Shown here: positions 1-12,399 of the stretch, one piece after another
Numbering within the stretch: the stretch's first letter is position 1
Layout: every line of letters begins with the position of its first letter
Assembly (NCBI GenBank): GCA_965153455.1
Contig: OZ234497.1
Coordinates: 15,927,872 to 15,991,871, forward strand
DNA: 64,000 bases
Direction of reading: 5' to 3'
Source of the DNA: Sphagnum compactum
Lineage: Eukaryota > Bryophyta > Sphagnopsida > Sphagnales
The notes under the pieces: model-generated
Seen by the model: only the letters and a program-made list of their open reading frames with translations
The model's database searches: none
What the model was told of the DNA's origin: nothing
Position numbers and translations under genes: made by a program

Positions 1-536
1 CACGTAGTCCATTTTCTTCTTTTTCTTTTCTAGTCACAGCTTCTTCTCCTGTATCGATATGTGCAAAATTCGAGAGAAATTGCTCTGTTAATACATAGCA
101 ACAACGTTGAAGAGGTCTCCAGTGATGAATTTCAAGTTGGTGGCTTGTGATACCGTCGCGCAATTTTCAATTCCTACTTCAAATATACAGTTCGGCACCA
201 ACGCTCCTTCTGTTTTTTCCTGTTGTTAATGAAGAAGAAGCACTAGTGGTTGCTGTAGAGAAAACATACAATTAAAGAAGTTGACATGACAATTGGATGT
301 CCTTTGACAAAGTTGCAACAACGTTATGGAGAGGCATAACTCAATTGCAACTTGTACATCCGTCGGACTCATAGATGTGGTTGTATTTGTAGAACAGCAC
401 TACTACGGTTTAGACATTGCGCACGGTCCGCACAACAATAGTTCTCGTCGCTGCATGTAACTAATTCTGCCTACGCATTACTCGACTTGCTCGCTTCCTA
501 TCGGCATTTGCAAATCGGACTGTCTAGGAAGCGGCC
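1..536. other. Upstream/leader region of DRC2
   Basis: No coding signal was recognised before the DRC2 initiator. A short open frame overlaps the DRC2 start in another register but has no recognisable protein features. The stretch probably holds the 5' leader and proximal promoter of DRC2; no convincing TATA box or known motif was found. Confidence 0.4.
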
Positions 537-3500
537 ATGGCCCCGAAAAAGCCACCTAAAAAGGTTTTGCATTTTGTTTTGTTGTATTTGTTCTTTTCAG
601 AGAAGTTGTCTTGAAAACAACATCAATTTCGTGAAAGATACACATGGACAAAGAACAGGGGCAACTACTTATGTTTTACATGATGAAAAGATCTGGGAAG
701 AGTAATGTGTATCAATTTGAAGAAGTTGTCTTGTGGCTCTGTTTTCCCGTTTTTTGCTACAGAAAAAGTCCTTGACTGAGGAGGAAAAGAAAATCAAGGC
801 AGAATTGATTGCATTCCAGGTATGTTTTTTCACCATCGATTAGGTAACCTCTTTAAAAATAAATACTAGCTGATGGAGAACACGCTCATCTGCATTGCAC
901 ATTTTCAGAAGCACAACACAATATCGCACAGCAATACACTTTGTGCAAGCTGTGCACTTTTTGTTTGTGTGTGTGTGTGTGTGTACACTTGGTTGATTCT
1001 CAGGTTTCTGCTTCTGTGTAATAGGCTGAAGAGATGCGGAAGAAGAAGATTCGAGATCGCAGAACCAAGATAAAACAAGCCATGGTTTGTGCATATCCAA
1101 TCCTTCCCACATAGTTGAGGTTTTCTGCTATGATCAGGAAGTTGAAAAGCTTGTCATGGACCGAGAATAACCTAATCCAAGGCATATACAGAATAGCGAA
1201 GTACCCTAAAACGAGCACCAATGTGGTCTTGTCTTCTCCTACTTCTGTATAGGGGAAGGAACCCCTTTGAGGGTCTTCCTTCCCAACATGATGAACTTTT
1301 GAAATGGAAGTTACCTGAAAACAGGTACTTTCCATTCTGTAAGATTCCTAAAATTTGAAACCTCAAGTTCTAGATGTTCTGCCTAGGGCTGTGTGTCAAA
1401 TTACACAGGCGAAATTTAAGAAGGTCATTATGATGTTTGGAAATGGTTTATGCAGTCATGTTGAAGTGTGGAGAGTTTGGAAGGAGTATTGTGTTGTTTG
1501 TTTGGGTGGGCATTTACCTGTGTGGATATTAAATCAAAGTGCATCCTTTGATGAGATGAGATGACTCCTTGTCAAATCATGTGTATGTGGATATTCAGGT
1601 TGATGAAGCAAGGCGGAGCAAGATAAGCATGCTGGAGATCCATAAGGCTTGGCGCAAGATAATGCGCATAGCTAAAGTTGAAGAGCTCCGCAATGACATT
1701 GTGTGGCTGTCTGCAAAACATGTGCATCAGGTGTGCCATCTTTTTCCTCTCTTTTTAACATGCTTTCATTGTTGTAATCTTCTGCATGGCAGACTGGAGT
1801 TTCGTGTTGTGTATCTATATGTCTCTGATGTGACTATGGAAACTGCTTGCACAGGTGGAGGGAAAGGATCACACCATTGCAACATTTCAAAAAACACTGG
1901 AAGAGGCAGAAGCGCAGCACCAGAATGTGCAAACCAAGCATTTCACAATGCTTGATAGCCTCATAGACCTTCACTACATGCGCACCAAAGTAAGATCTTG
2001 TTATTATTTTCATTCTGCAGGTTCCTTGCTGCTAGTGCTATGACAACCATTACTGAGAGATTTCAATCCATCAGACATGACATAATGTCTGGAGTATTTT
2101 TGGGGGATATGAACCCAGGATGATATCATAGCCCGTGGTAAGTAAGGTCCCTCGCTTGGCTTTATTGATGGTGATTGCCTGACTAGGATGCAATAAAACT
2201 GCTGTTTGGTGGAATAGCTGTGGAAAATTGCTGTAGGAGCTGTAAAACAATGGGCCATGATTTATGACAGAAAATGGAGGAAGAATTTCAAAGCCACTTG
2301 CAAAGGCTGGAGCAGGAGTTTTCAAATGAGAGAAATGTGATGACAAAAACACATAAAGCTCAACGGAAGGTATGGTATTGGACAGTCTTGCCATCACTAA
2401 TTCAGGTTCACAATGTACAACCATTTTCTACCTTGTGGGTTGTATCTGGAGCAGCATCTATTTACCAGAATTCCACGACACTGTAGCAACCTTTTGTTGC
2501 CACACAAAGCTGTCTGCAGTTACTCTGTATGAGTCACAGCCTGAGTGTGGAGCTAGCATCACTATCACAGAGAGGAGTAAATTAAATTTCTTCTTGCCAG
2601 AGAACAGAGAGGATGCAAGGCCACATAGAGGAACTGAATGATAGTCAGGGGAGGTCCCCACGAGGTCTCCAGAACCTGTAAGCATTATACATGTGGAAGT
2701 GAGTGATATTGAGAAGGTGATGGCACCTGCTTGCAGGAAATGAAAGATATGCTAGCTGAAATGAAGACTGAATTTGATGAAGCAATTAGTGAGAAGCGTC
2801 AGGAGTTTGAAACTACACGTGAAGAACTCAAGGTCTATTTCCTTCTGTCTCCACTTACTGCATGTGAGCATCCCTCTTTTGCTTGCTGAGCAAATCAGTG
2901 ATTGATATCCATACAGGCTTTGTTGTAAACCTTCAAGATTCCTACCTTCGAAAGCAGCAGGTGTATTCAGAGCTCTCTTACATTGGAAAGTAGTGGGATA
3001 ATTGTTGCATTGTTACACATTGAGCTACACATATCGAAAGGTTTGGCCTAACCTGTTGCAAGGGCAGTCACCAAACTCTGTGGAGGCCTCTACATCAATG
3101 TCCTGGAGATAAACATTCCCACTGCTTACTGCAGAACAAGAACACAGAGGACTATAATGTGCTGAGGATATCCTTGGAGGCAAACATTGAGGAGCTTGAG
3201 CGACGAATTGAGAAAACCCATGAGGTACCCCAACACTCTTCAGACACAGCAGTCACCAGGCAGGTTCAACAAATGTTTTGGCAGTTTGGTGAATTTGTCG
3301 GACATCTGGGAATGCTGTTGGGCCATGATCTTTGTTAAGTATCAAAACAGAAAGTGGGGAAGCTTGCTGATCATTGTTTCCATGGTCACTGAAACATGGA
3401 ACATAAAGGCATTTTACCAGCACATAAGGTACAGGATGCACCTTTCACCATTGGTGTCAAAAGATCAATTGTGCAGACAACTCCTCTTGGTGTAGGGAAA

Positions 3501-6500
3501 GAAGTTGTAGATTGTCCCCATGATGTAAAGAATAATTGGCAGGATGGCAGACATACTTGGCAAACACAGAAGTAAAGACAATGTCATTCAAGGCATTAGT
3601 GGCCAAGGATGCCATCACTGCACGCATCATTGAGCAAAGGATGCGCAGGCTCATTCACCTCCATGAAACCCTTGCTTACTGGCGGGTCAGGATTGCCACG
3701 AATAGGTCCTTTCAACTGTCTCCCTTTCTGCCCTCTTCTTATGTGTTGGCAGTTGTTCACACAACTAGTGCTCGAACCTTCATATGAACATTAGTCTTTG
3801 TCATATTCATATCTTGAAGTGTACAAGTGATCCACCTACAGATTTACCTCATTCATCCTTGCTGACAGCTGTTATGTTGTTGTGACAGCAAAGAGTGGGA
3901 GGAGGCCAACAAAGCTCTTCGTGATGAGAAAGACAGATTGAACAAGCATTACCTTGATCTTAAGAGAACTCTAGATAGACTATATACCTCTGAGCATCAG
4001 AAACTAAAGGTAGCCAGCACCTTGCGACATGCAGAAGTGTGTAGCAGGCTCACCCTTCAATTGACAATTTCTATGTCTGCATAGCTTCTTGTCAACACAG
4101 TTAGGACAGAGTTCTCAGCATTGCACCAAGTTGATTTCTTGAAAAGTCTTTACATGTCAACCAAACATAATAAAGAGAGTAATGGATTGGGGTATACAGG
4201 TACATTTTTATCCTTCTGTGCTTGCATGCAGGCAATATCCAAACATGTAATGAATGCCACAAAGGACCTGAAGAACAAGCTGCAGTTGACTGAGCGCCTG
4301 CAATTGCTAGCCAAATACAATAGCAGGGTCAGTGCCTGCAGATCATAGCCCTATGATGCAAGTGGTTCTTGATTCTAAACCCTTATGCATACGCGATGTT
4401 AGTTACCTCACATTACTCCAAAATCCAAACATGGGAACATATAGGGGTTTTCATATCTGTGTGAAATATGTTAATCCAATTATTCTGAACTTGGATGCCA
4501 TTTCCTTAAGGGTGAGAGAGATACTCAGTCAGACTCTGAAAGTCAACAGATTGGATAATAATATCTACTATACTTTGTGCATCACACCTATCCTGGCTTA
4601 GGGTTATGCCATTGTCTTTTCTCCACCTTTATCTTAGTTTGCAGAGTTTTTAAGTTTGGTACATGAGTATGGTCATTGTGCTTGCTTTGTTATGCCCCAG
4701 ATGGAGACAGAAGCTGAGAAGCTCTTTCCCTTTGATCCATTGCACTGCTCCACCATCCCCACAGTGCCTGGCATGAAGCTGGAGCAAGAGCTGGCTCTGG
4801 ATGACCAACGTAAGGTCTTCAACAAAAGTCCAGGCTCACCTCTTCAATATTAAGTCAATGCTACTATTTTGAAGGATTCTTGTTTGGCATTCTCATAAAA
4901 TTGACCTGCAATAGTCGTATCATTGATAATTGCAGAGCTTCTCTGGCACATCTGAATCCTCCATCTGTGCATTTAGAATTAATGGATTCCTGGAGGAAGT
5001 CTAGGAAGGCAGACCCAGAGTCCTACTGATCACTGAGAATTTCAGCACGTCTTTCATGAGCAAGGAATTATTTCTGTATCCAGAAGAGGGCAGCTATGTC
5101 CAGAAGAGAGCAGTCCAGCTGCTCATATTTCTTGTCCTCACATCCCTAGTCTTGTTCCATTCAAACTTAGGACAGACCCTATAGCCAAATCTTCAATCCT
5201 ATTTCATCAATCATGTCAAATCTTACAGTGCACTTACGAGTGCAATGCATATGGTTTCTAAACTGCAGCTGGTAAAGAGATCAGGGAGGATTCTCATTCT
5301 ACAGTGGCTGTGGTCTCCACTTCTATGGTGGTTCCATCAGCAAGGCATAGCAGCATGATGGGGGTTGACATACCACTTCCAAGTCAAGATCCAGAGGAAC
5401 CTACTTCGGAAGGCAATCCAAGTGATTTTCGGTGGTCATCCTATGCTTTAGATGAGTCAGGCAATGAAGTAGAAGAACTGAGCTACCTGTCAAAGTTCAA
5501 CAAGCGCTTCAATAAGGTCAGATAGAATGTCATTGATAGTAATCACTCTGGAAATGCCTGTGGAGAGAGAGAGATAGCACATTCTGATTTGCTCAAGTAC
5601 ACCAAGGTCAACACAAAAAACACCAGTTCAAAAGAAATGGATTATGGCTAAACAATTGAACAGACACACCAGGTCTCAAATGTAGTCTCCATTAATTGAA
5701 ATTATCCATTTGTCAACCAGGATGTATAACCTACCATTTTAAGAGAAGAGGTACAAATGACAAGTTCATTAGATCTTGAACATGGCTGCTGCACCTTATG
5801 CACAGAGATGTTACATGATCATAGCATGGTCATGCACCTTATTTATTTGCTTGCAAAGGCAACAGAATTGGACCTTGTCTTGGAGAAATTTCAAGACCAA
5901 TCAGTAACTGTGATGCAGGGAAAGGGGGAAGATATTCAGTAGGCTGAAACAACGGTCACTGATATAAGAAGTAAACGTGAATTAGACTTCTTGTGCCTCT
6001 GAAGTTCCTGAACCTCATGGCATGACAGATTTCAGGTTATGTGGGGCAGAGTAGACTTGTTTTGCACCACATGTCATATTTGAGTCCAGCACTCAATTCG
6101 GTGTAGCTTTCCTCCCAACCAAATTGTTGAGCATCCACACAATGGGCCTTTCCTGTTGACTTTCAACATGGTAGTTTTGGAGAGTAGCTTATACCTTGCA
6201 GGATTTTCGAGCACTTTTTGTTGCCCACATCATGCAAATGTGCTTGATGGGCACTGAGATTTCCAAAAACATGCGTAACAAGTGGAGGAGCCTTTCCAAA
6301 GGGCAGGGGTTGTGATATGTTTCTCTAGTGCAAACTGTTTCCCAATGTCTTCATTTATTGGTAGCAGTAAAGTGCCTTCCATTTTTTCATGTTTCAAAGT
6401 TCTCTTGGTTTCCTAAACATATGGTTTGAGATTCAGAAGATAACAGAGACATTAGTGGGAGTGTGATGGACCAGGTGATGCTTGACAAGCTGGCAAATGA

Positions 6501-7029
6501 AATGGAGAGGAACAAGCTGAGTGAAGAAAATATGCAGCTTTCAACAGCATTGGCCAATTACTTGAACAAGTTCACCAGCCCTGAAAGAACAAAGACTGGA
6601 TATAGTACACTTATGGTTAGCCCCTGGCACCAGGTTCCTTATGGTTAGCCCCTGGCACCAGGTTCCTTATGCAATGAACGAGCAGGGCAATTGCATCTGC
6701 CAGTGTGTTGTAAATCGTTTCCAATCCATAGTTACATGCTTTCTTTGAGTTTTTCAAGCCTTTGCAAGTGGATTGAGGGCCTATCTGCTACATTCTCCTG
6801 TTGTGGGTCTCTAGTTTCTGAACACCACCCCCACCCCAAAGAGCAGGGAAGCCATCACTTAATGCTTGAGTAGAGGTGCTTGTTCTTACATAAAAATGTT
6901 CTGACTCATGGCATCGCATGTGCTTGAGATGTGCAGACAGTGAAACAGAAACCAAGCTCACCTCGCCAGCTCCTCGCACCACCATATCTTCTGCCTGTCC
7001 AAAAACCAAAAAAGGTTGCTGCAGAGTAA
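537..7029 (+). CDS. DRC2: Dynein regulatory complex subunit 2 (CCDC65/FAP250 family)
   Basis: This coiled-coil protein belongs to the nexin-dynein regulatory complex of motile cilia, where DRC2 pairs with DRC1 as the base scaffold on doublet microtubules. I model 15 exons: 537-563, 763-819, 1025-1084, 1599-1730, 1855-1989, 2271-2369, 2737-2832, 3135-3224, 3551-3705, 3889-4009, 4232-4327, 4701-4809, 5269-5516, 6475-6615, 6937-7029. All junctions are GT-AG with compatible phases, giving 552 residues. Family-like segments include IHKAWRKIMRIAKVEELRND, LEEAEAQHQN, the exon 6-7 join THKAQRK-EMKDMLAEMKTEF, EEANKALRDEKDRLNKHY and METEAEKLFPF. The protein is almost entirely charged helix with a basic N-terminus. 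A possible extra exon near 2591-2640 was left out because it breaks the frame. Assignment rests on remembered family pattern, so exact ends are less certain than identity. Confidence 0.9.
965..984 (+). repeat. (GT)n microsatellite in DRC2 intron 2
   Basis: An uninterrupted GT dinucleotide run of about 20 bases lies some 40 bases upstream of the exon 3 acceptor. It is likely length-variable. Confidence 0.85.
6611..6666 (+). repeat. Perfect 28-bp tandem duplication across the DRC2 exon 14 donor
   Basis: Two identical 28-base units (6611-6638 and 6639-6666) each start with TTATG followed by GTTAGC. The first copy contains the splice donor after 6615. The second recreates the same donor 28 bases later, at 6643/6644. 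Use of the second would add 28 bases and shift the frame, and an in-frame TAG follows at 6646-6648 if neither is used. Confidence 0.9.
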
Positions 7030-7612
7030 ATTCCAGTTTGCTTCAATGTAAATTGGCAACAAATCTTTGTGGGAGACCCAGGTTGCATCCAGCACCAGAG
7101 TGCATTAACTGGACCGGAGCAGATGGCAATTTTGAGTTTTGATCCATTTTGATCATTCTCACACTTGAATGATGCCAGAAATCAAATAGGTAAACCTCTT
7201 GCTATGTAGTAGTGGATATTTGACCTTGCACATTGAGACAAGTTTGAACTTCATGAATGCCATTGTCAGATTTCCTGTTTTGGCTTCACTTCCTATTCCA
7301 AATCCAATTTTTTTAAAACTTTGAGAAGGTACATCTAACGTGAAGTGCATGAAGAGACTATATTAATTGTTGTCATGGAAGCCCCATCAAACATGGCCTG
7401 TTTAGAACTTCCATTCTATGGCTTCAGGGTCAGGGATTTCACACAACGTCTGGCTATATATCTCATCTTTCATTTTGAATTGTTCAATTGGTATCCAAGG
7501 TACTAACTACAGAGGAAAAGCTCACAGTTGGTTGGGGGGCTTGTGATTGCTAGCCAATGTCATGACTGAAGTTGCTTCTGGACCTGTGACTGAAACTTAA
7601 AACATAGATGTT
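7030..7612. other. DRC2 3' flank
   Basis: AT-biased sequence without a supportable gene, probably the DRC2 3' untranslated region and spacer. No clear AATAAA was noted close to the stop. Confidence 0.4.
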
Positions 7613-7858
7613 TGTATAATGGTTTACCCAAAATTTTGGGCAGATGATTATATACTTATCTACACCCACCATCAGGAGTTGATGAAGTCAGTTGGGGGGC
7701 TGGTGGGGGGAGTCATGGCAGCAGCTTGTCACTGTAATCCTGCAATGAAGGTGATGGTGCAACCATTTGTGAGCAACTCTCATTGGAATATGACTTAATG
7801 CACTCATTTGTTGTGTGTTACCTTCAAAGTGTTATTGCAGAGTTCTCTTTTGCAGTCT
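7613..7858 (+). repeat. Dispersed repeat family R2, copy 1
   Basis: This shares an ordered series of blocks with 51494-51690 (+) and the reverse complement of 28659-28873. The blocks are an ATTATAT(A/G)CTTATCTACACC core, a GTCAGTGGG/GGCAGC block, a GATGAAGGTGATGGT-like block, and a TGTTACCTT block ending in TTCTCTTTTGCA-like sequence. It has no coding content. It lies in sense orientation downstream of DRC2. The element class is unknown; an LTR fragment or SINE-like unit are both possible. Confidence 0.75.
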
Positions 7859-9167
7859 TGTAGATATGTTGATTTGATGAAGTGCGATCATTGCAAAGAC
7901 AACATGCAAAGAGAAATTTGCAAATGGGTTTAGGTGTTGAGCAACACTACACCTTCCTGTATTCTTGTTTTAAAATGTCCCACCCCTCCTCTCTGCAAGT
8001 GAAAAGGAAAGTTAGTCTTTTACGAGATCTTTTTGTTGCACAACACCTTCATCACACCTAATTTCATGTTTCCATGGAGTTGGTTTGTTGAAGAAGCTAC
8101 AAAGCCAAACTATTGAACAAACTACACAACCTATCAAAGAAGGTTTGTTAATCATGATGAACAACATTTGGAGAATTGCGTCTTCCAAGTTTAAAAGTCG
8201 AAATTGGCAGAGTTGTTCAATCAAAGTACATCGTCACAAAGTATCACTTCTTCGTCATTGATTTTGATTCTTGGTGTTTGTTTGGCTTGTCTTTTATACT
8301 ACCTATATTTGTTTGTTGGAGTGAGATTTTGGATCGAAAGGAAAGAAAAAAGAAAAAAGAGTTTGCAGATGAAACAATACAAACACACAACTTCTATAAT
8401 GCTAATTTTACACCCTTTAAATATGCCAAGAAAGGTATTAGAACTTACAAATAATTTTCAAAAGTAGGGGATAACTTTGAAGGTGTAATGGTCTGTGTTC
8501 AATATCGGGTCGAAATATGGTTTTCACATCTTGTACTTTCATATATTTATCAAATGACACTTTACATTCAAGGGTAGATTTGTAAATCTTGGGTTCATTA
8601 ATTTGATCACCAAATGATACAATACTGTGTAGCACCTGGGCCAGTTCAACACGAATTATATTATTTTCAGAAATGTTGACATTTTCTATGTATATATTTG
8701 TTTATTTATTTTATTTTTATTTTTATTTTTTCTGAAGGAAAATAAAGAATCTGATGGAATGAAAATGGAATCCTAAAAAAATTAATTATTTGACAAACAT
8801 GTGTCAAAGTGGCCAAGGTACTGCAGTAATATTGTTCCCATTAACTGTGACCATATAACAAATATAATACTTTCAACCCAGCCTTGGGGTAAGAGTATGA
8901 TTTAACATGATATTAAGTCCCACCGATTTGATATTTTTAAGAATAATTGTGAATGATTTCTAATTCATTGTAATGGGTGCATTGTGATTTGATGCAAAAT
9001 GAATGTTCACAAGCTCAAATGGATGAAGTGTTAGATGCCATTAGTTGCTTCAAATGTAATGGGAAATTCATGGAAAATATTTTTGAATTAGTTGTATCCA
9101 AAAGCAAACTCCTTTATCTCATAGTTGAATTAAAATTAGATAACACATTTATGAATTCAAACAACTT
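7859..9167. other. AT-rich spacer without a recognised gene
   Basis: Short open frames here lack conserved motifs, and several begin at non-ATG codons. One at 8204-8467 has a hydrophobic stretch (LILILGVCLACLLYYLYLFV) but starts with TTG and has no other coding support. A T-rich run lies near 8697-8730. Confidence 0.4.
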
Positions 9168-9590
9168 GGCATCTATCTATGAAGCAACGTAGTTTGTTTT
9201 GTTTTGTTTTGTTTGTCACATTGAGATCTCCAAACCACATTGCTTCATGCCATGCTCTTGGTATCTTCGGAAAGCTCTTGATGAGTCGGGTGCACCAACT
9301 TGGTTTGAGACTATTTGGAGCTACAGTGTGGAAGCTATTTATCATGGAACCATTTTCTCAATGAAAATTAAATAAAATCAAAACTGAAAACCATATTGGA
9401 ATTTGGGGGTGTTCTTGGTGTTGTTGGAAAGCCCTTGATAATTCAGATTTAATAGAGTTTATTTCACAATTTTCAGAGTTAAGTTGTGGAAGATATTGAT
9501 TTTTGAGTGGACTTTGTTGTTGTAAATTCAAACAAATTGTGAAAATTGGGTGTTGAAGGATAAGTCAGTTGAGCCTTCAATGTGTTCACA
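9168..9590 (+). repeat. Dispersed repeat family R1, copy 1
   Basis: This aligns by eye with 26499-26932 over about 425 bases. Both begin at CATCTATCTATGAAG, pass through GTAGTTTGTTT-type sequence, a (C/T)TTGGTATC/TCCCTTTGGAAAGCTCT block, TGCA(C/T)(C/T)..TTGGTTT, GTGTTGTTGGAAAG, and end near GATATTGATTTTTGAGT and ATTCAAA(C/T)AAATT. Divergence and small indels are visible. There are no coding motifs or terminal repeats that I can identify. Confidence 0.75.
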
Positions 9591-11479
9591 TTGTCAAATT
9601 TAGAAATTTTCGATTCTGGAAATGTGAAAAATAAAGAATGTGTTCACACTTTGGCCAACAACACAAGCTACACTAGTGATAATGACTTCAAATATTTTAT
9701 CAAGATTATTGAAAGATGATGGTAGCACATTTAATCTTCATTTTCATTCATTGTATCATTTATCATGATCGCATGTGTCAACGGATAAGATCTCATTTCT
9801 TCATCAACACAAATTTGCTTATGTTGTCACCCACATGATGCAGCACCATTCTAAAATGTAAATGTTTCATTTGTTTGTGAGATGTCACAAATATGATAAG
9901 TTATGAATGATGGATCATGGTCATAAATTACAATGCCCTTCTCCTTACATAATTCATCCCTCATTTCTCACATCAAATCACCTAATGATCTTTGTAGTCC
10001 AACCATCTAAACCAATGAACCTTTAGGTTTAAATTTGAAGTTCCAATGCATTTTAGACGATCGTTTGTCATATTCTTACACATTTGTATATTTGCATACC
10101 TTACATGTGTAACAAAGTACAAACTATTCAATGCCCAATTTTGTGAACATATAACTTTAATTAAACAAATTAGTAATCATTTCAAAGCCTTCATCCCTAT
10201 ATTAAAATTCAAATATTTAATAAAGAAGGTTACATATTATCATCATTCTCTTCATTAAACTTTCATTATGAAAAAAGTTAGACCATGCAATGCTCTCATT
10301 ATGTTTCACTACATAACAATCAAAGTTCAACAATGCATTCATCCAATTGTTAAACTTATAATACCTAATTTATAGGAGATTATGCATCACATTTCCAGCA
10401 TTCTAATCAATGATTGGTAATATTGTTGATAGAACATACATGAATAAACATGACTATAAACCATAATTGTAAATAATAATTTTATTTCTGGCTAATTATC
10501 ATCCAAAAATAATAATTTATGGCATGCTCCTACTACAAAGGATTCTAAGGGAAAAACAAAAAAAACCTAAAACCATATGTGATGAACCATTAAATAAACA
10601 TATCACTACATCATTTGCATCCTCATTAGAATAAAATTGCTAGCCTTCCACTATCTAGTAGCCTACATTCAATCTTATTTTTTTACCTTTAAAAAAGGCA
10701 ATTACATTTAGGCCTTTCATGTTGCAAATATTTCATTTCAAAGATTTAGAGTTAGCCAATTGCTTTAAACTTAATTAGGAAGGCTAAAGCCATGGATAAC
10801 TCCTTTATAAGTGATTTGTAGACAACATCCACCAATATGTTTTTATTTTTAAAAAATTATTACCTTAGGGCTTGGTCCTTGGAGTATGGAATCTAGACCT
10901 TCAACCTTTTTTTTTTTTTTAAATTTTAAATTTTATCACCTTAACTTTAGGACTAAGTCCTTGGGGCCTAGACCCTCATTGTTTAGTGGTTCACCCTTTG
11001 CAAATCCCTAGCAATGACCAATCATCAATTTTTTGAATCCTTCAACGATTTTTTTTTAAAAATGTGTCACCCTCAAAGGTTAGGTTTAGTGCCTTTTGCA
11101 ATGTGCGTCGTGCATTAAGCACTTAAAACATTTTGCACTACTTTACATAAAGTGATTTATGCATGGCAGTTGCTAATCATGATTGTACAATGCAACTTGC
11201 AAGTGCTTTGTGATTTTTACATTTAAATTCTAATAGTCAATTAACGATTGATCCATGGTTTGTTATTGCAAAAAAAATTCATTGCTTTTAGTGCAAATGG
11301 TGTCAATGTTTTCCAAGGCACTAAGTTCGGTGTCATGGTCTAAATTATTGAAGCATGGGCTCCATTCAAGTTGGGAATGCATTGTGGTTATCATTGGACA
11401 AACTTATCACTACAAACATTTTTATTTATTTTTTAATGACTTGAATTGAAAGGTTACTTCAATACCTCTACTAATATTT
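9591..11479. other. AT-rich intergenic sequence with a diverged tandem repeat
   Basis: No gene is supportable. Between about 10845 and 11100 there are two to three diverged copies of a block containing ACCTTAGGGCTTGGTCCTTGG / CACCTTAACTTTAGGACTAAGTCCTTGG with CTAGACC(T/C)T, each separated by an oligo-T/A run. This suggests an old tandem duplication of about 90-100 bases. Confidence 0.4.
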
Positions 11480-11745
11480 CACTACAAGAAATCACGACCT
11501 TTTTGACCGGGAAAATTTGTCAAAAAGACCCCTTATCCAATTTGACCAAAATGCCATTTTGGACAAGTTGATTTCGACATAATCTTTTTGACTAAGAGGT
11601 CATGGGACATTTTGACTAATCAAAATGACCAATTGTCAATTTGACAATTACTCAATTGATTCATCATTATTTATGACTTGATTTATTCCATGTGTCATCA
11701 TTATATTACATCTTTAAAAATGACATGGCATCGTATGTTGCAAAA
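11480..11745 (+). mobile_element. CACTA (EnSpm-type) terminus 1 with subterminal repeats
   Basis: The sequence begins CACTACAAGAAA, the classic CACTA terminal inverted repeat start. It is followed by many short subterminal motifs of the TTTTTGACC / TTTTGACTAA / GGTCAAA type in both orientations, as expected for transposase-binding arrays of this superfamily. No transposase frame and no matching opposite terminus (CTTGTAGTG) were found nearby, so this is probably a truncated or non-autonomous copy. The same motif vocabulary recurs at 63286. Confidence 0.7.
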
Positions 11746-11914
11746 GGTAGGTAGGTAAATGCTTTCTTATACCTTATTTATAATCGTACATGTACATTAT
11801 ATACATGACCGCATACAAACTTCATACACATGATTTCAAACCCAAGACCTTGTGGAGGCATCCTAATGCCTTTGCTATCAAAATAAGTATAAGCTAATTA
11901 ACTAAGGTAAATAT

Positions 11915-12165
11915 AGTAGGTAATTAGGTAGCTACGTATAAGTAGGTAACTAGGTAGGTAGGTATGTAGGTAGGGTAAATAAATAGGTATAGATGGGTAG
12001 GCATGTAAGTAGGTAGGGAGGTAGTTAAGGTAACTAAGTAGGTATAGGTAGGTAGGTTGGTTAGTTGTGAAGGTAAGTATGTAAGTAAGGTAAATAGGTA
12101 TGTTTTAGGTAAATAGGGTAAGGTGAGTGGGTAGGTAAGTACGTAGGTTCATAAGGTAGGTATAT
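11915..12165 (+). repeat. TAGG-rich degenerate satellite 1
   Basis: Dense, imperfect repetition of (G)TAGGTA with AAGTA and TAAATA variants, giving runs such as GTAGGTAGGTAGG. The array begins sparsely at about 11745 and fades into TTAAGT/AACTTA-rich sequence to about 12400. It sits inside the area downstream of CACTA terminus 1. A related array lies at 41828-41990, also downstream of a CACTA-like end. Confidence 0.75.
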
Positions 12166-12399
12166 TTGATTTACGTAACTAGCCTAGAGCTAAGACTTTA
12201 GGCAATTATGTACCTTGTTTTGCTTAACTTGACTACTTAACTTAACCTATTAAGTTAAGTAGGTAGTTGGTACCTAAATCTTATTAACAAGCTATTAATT
12301 ATGTTAAGTAGGTAACATAGGCCTAACTAATGTAACATTTGCATTAATTAGGTTGTAGGTTAATAGGTAACCTAGGCCTAACTAATAATCGAACATAGT

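Noticed and set aside
2591-2640. Possible extra DRC2 exon reading RTERMQGHIEELND
   Set aside because: Its acceptor is good, but no GT donor keeps the frame into the next exon. Direct joining of 2369 to 2737 keeps phase 0 and fits the family without a gap.
8204-8467. Open frame with a hydrophobic segment
   Set aside because: Starts at TTG, is very AT-biased, and shows no homology or splice support.
11830-11845. Sequence resembling a pol III B box (GGGTTTGAAATC on the minus strand)
   Set aside because: Departs from the GGTTCGANTCC consensus and no A box or tRNA fold was found; too weak for a SINE call.
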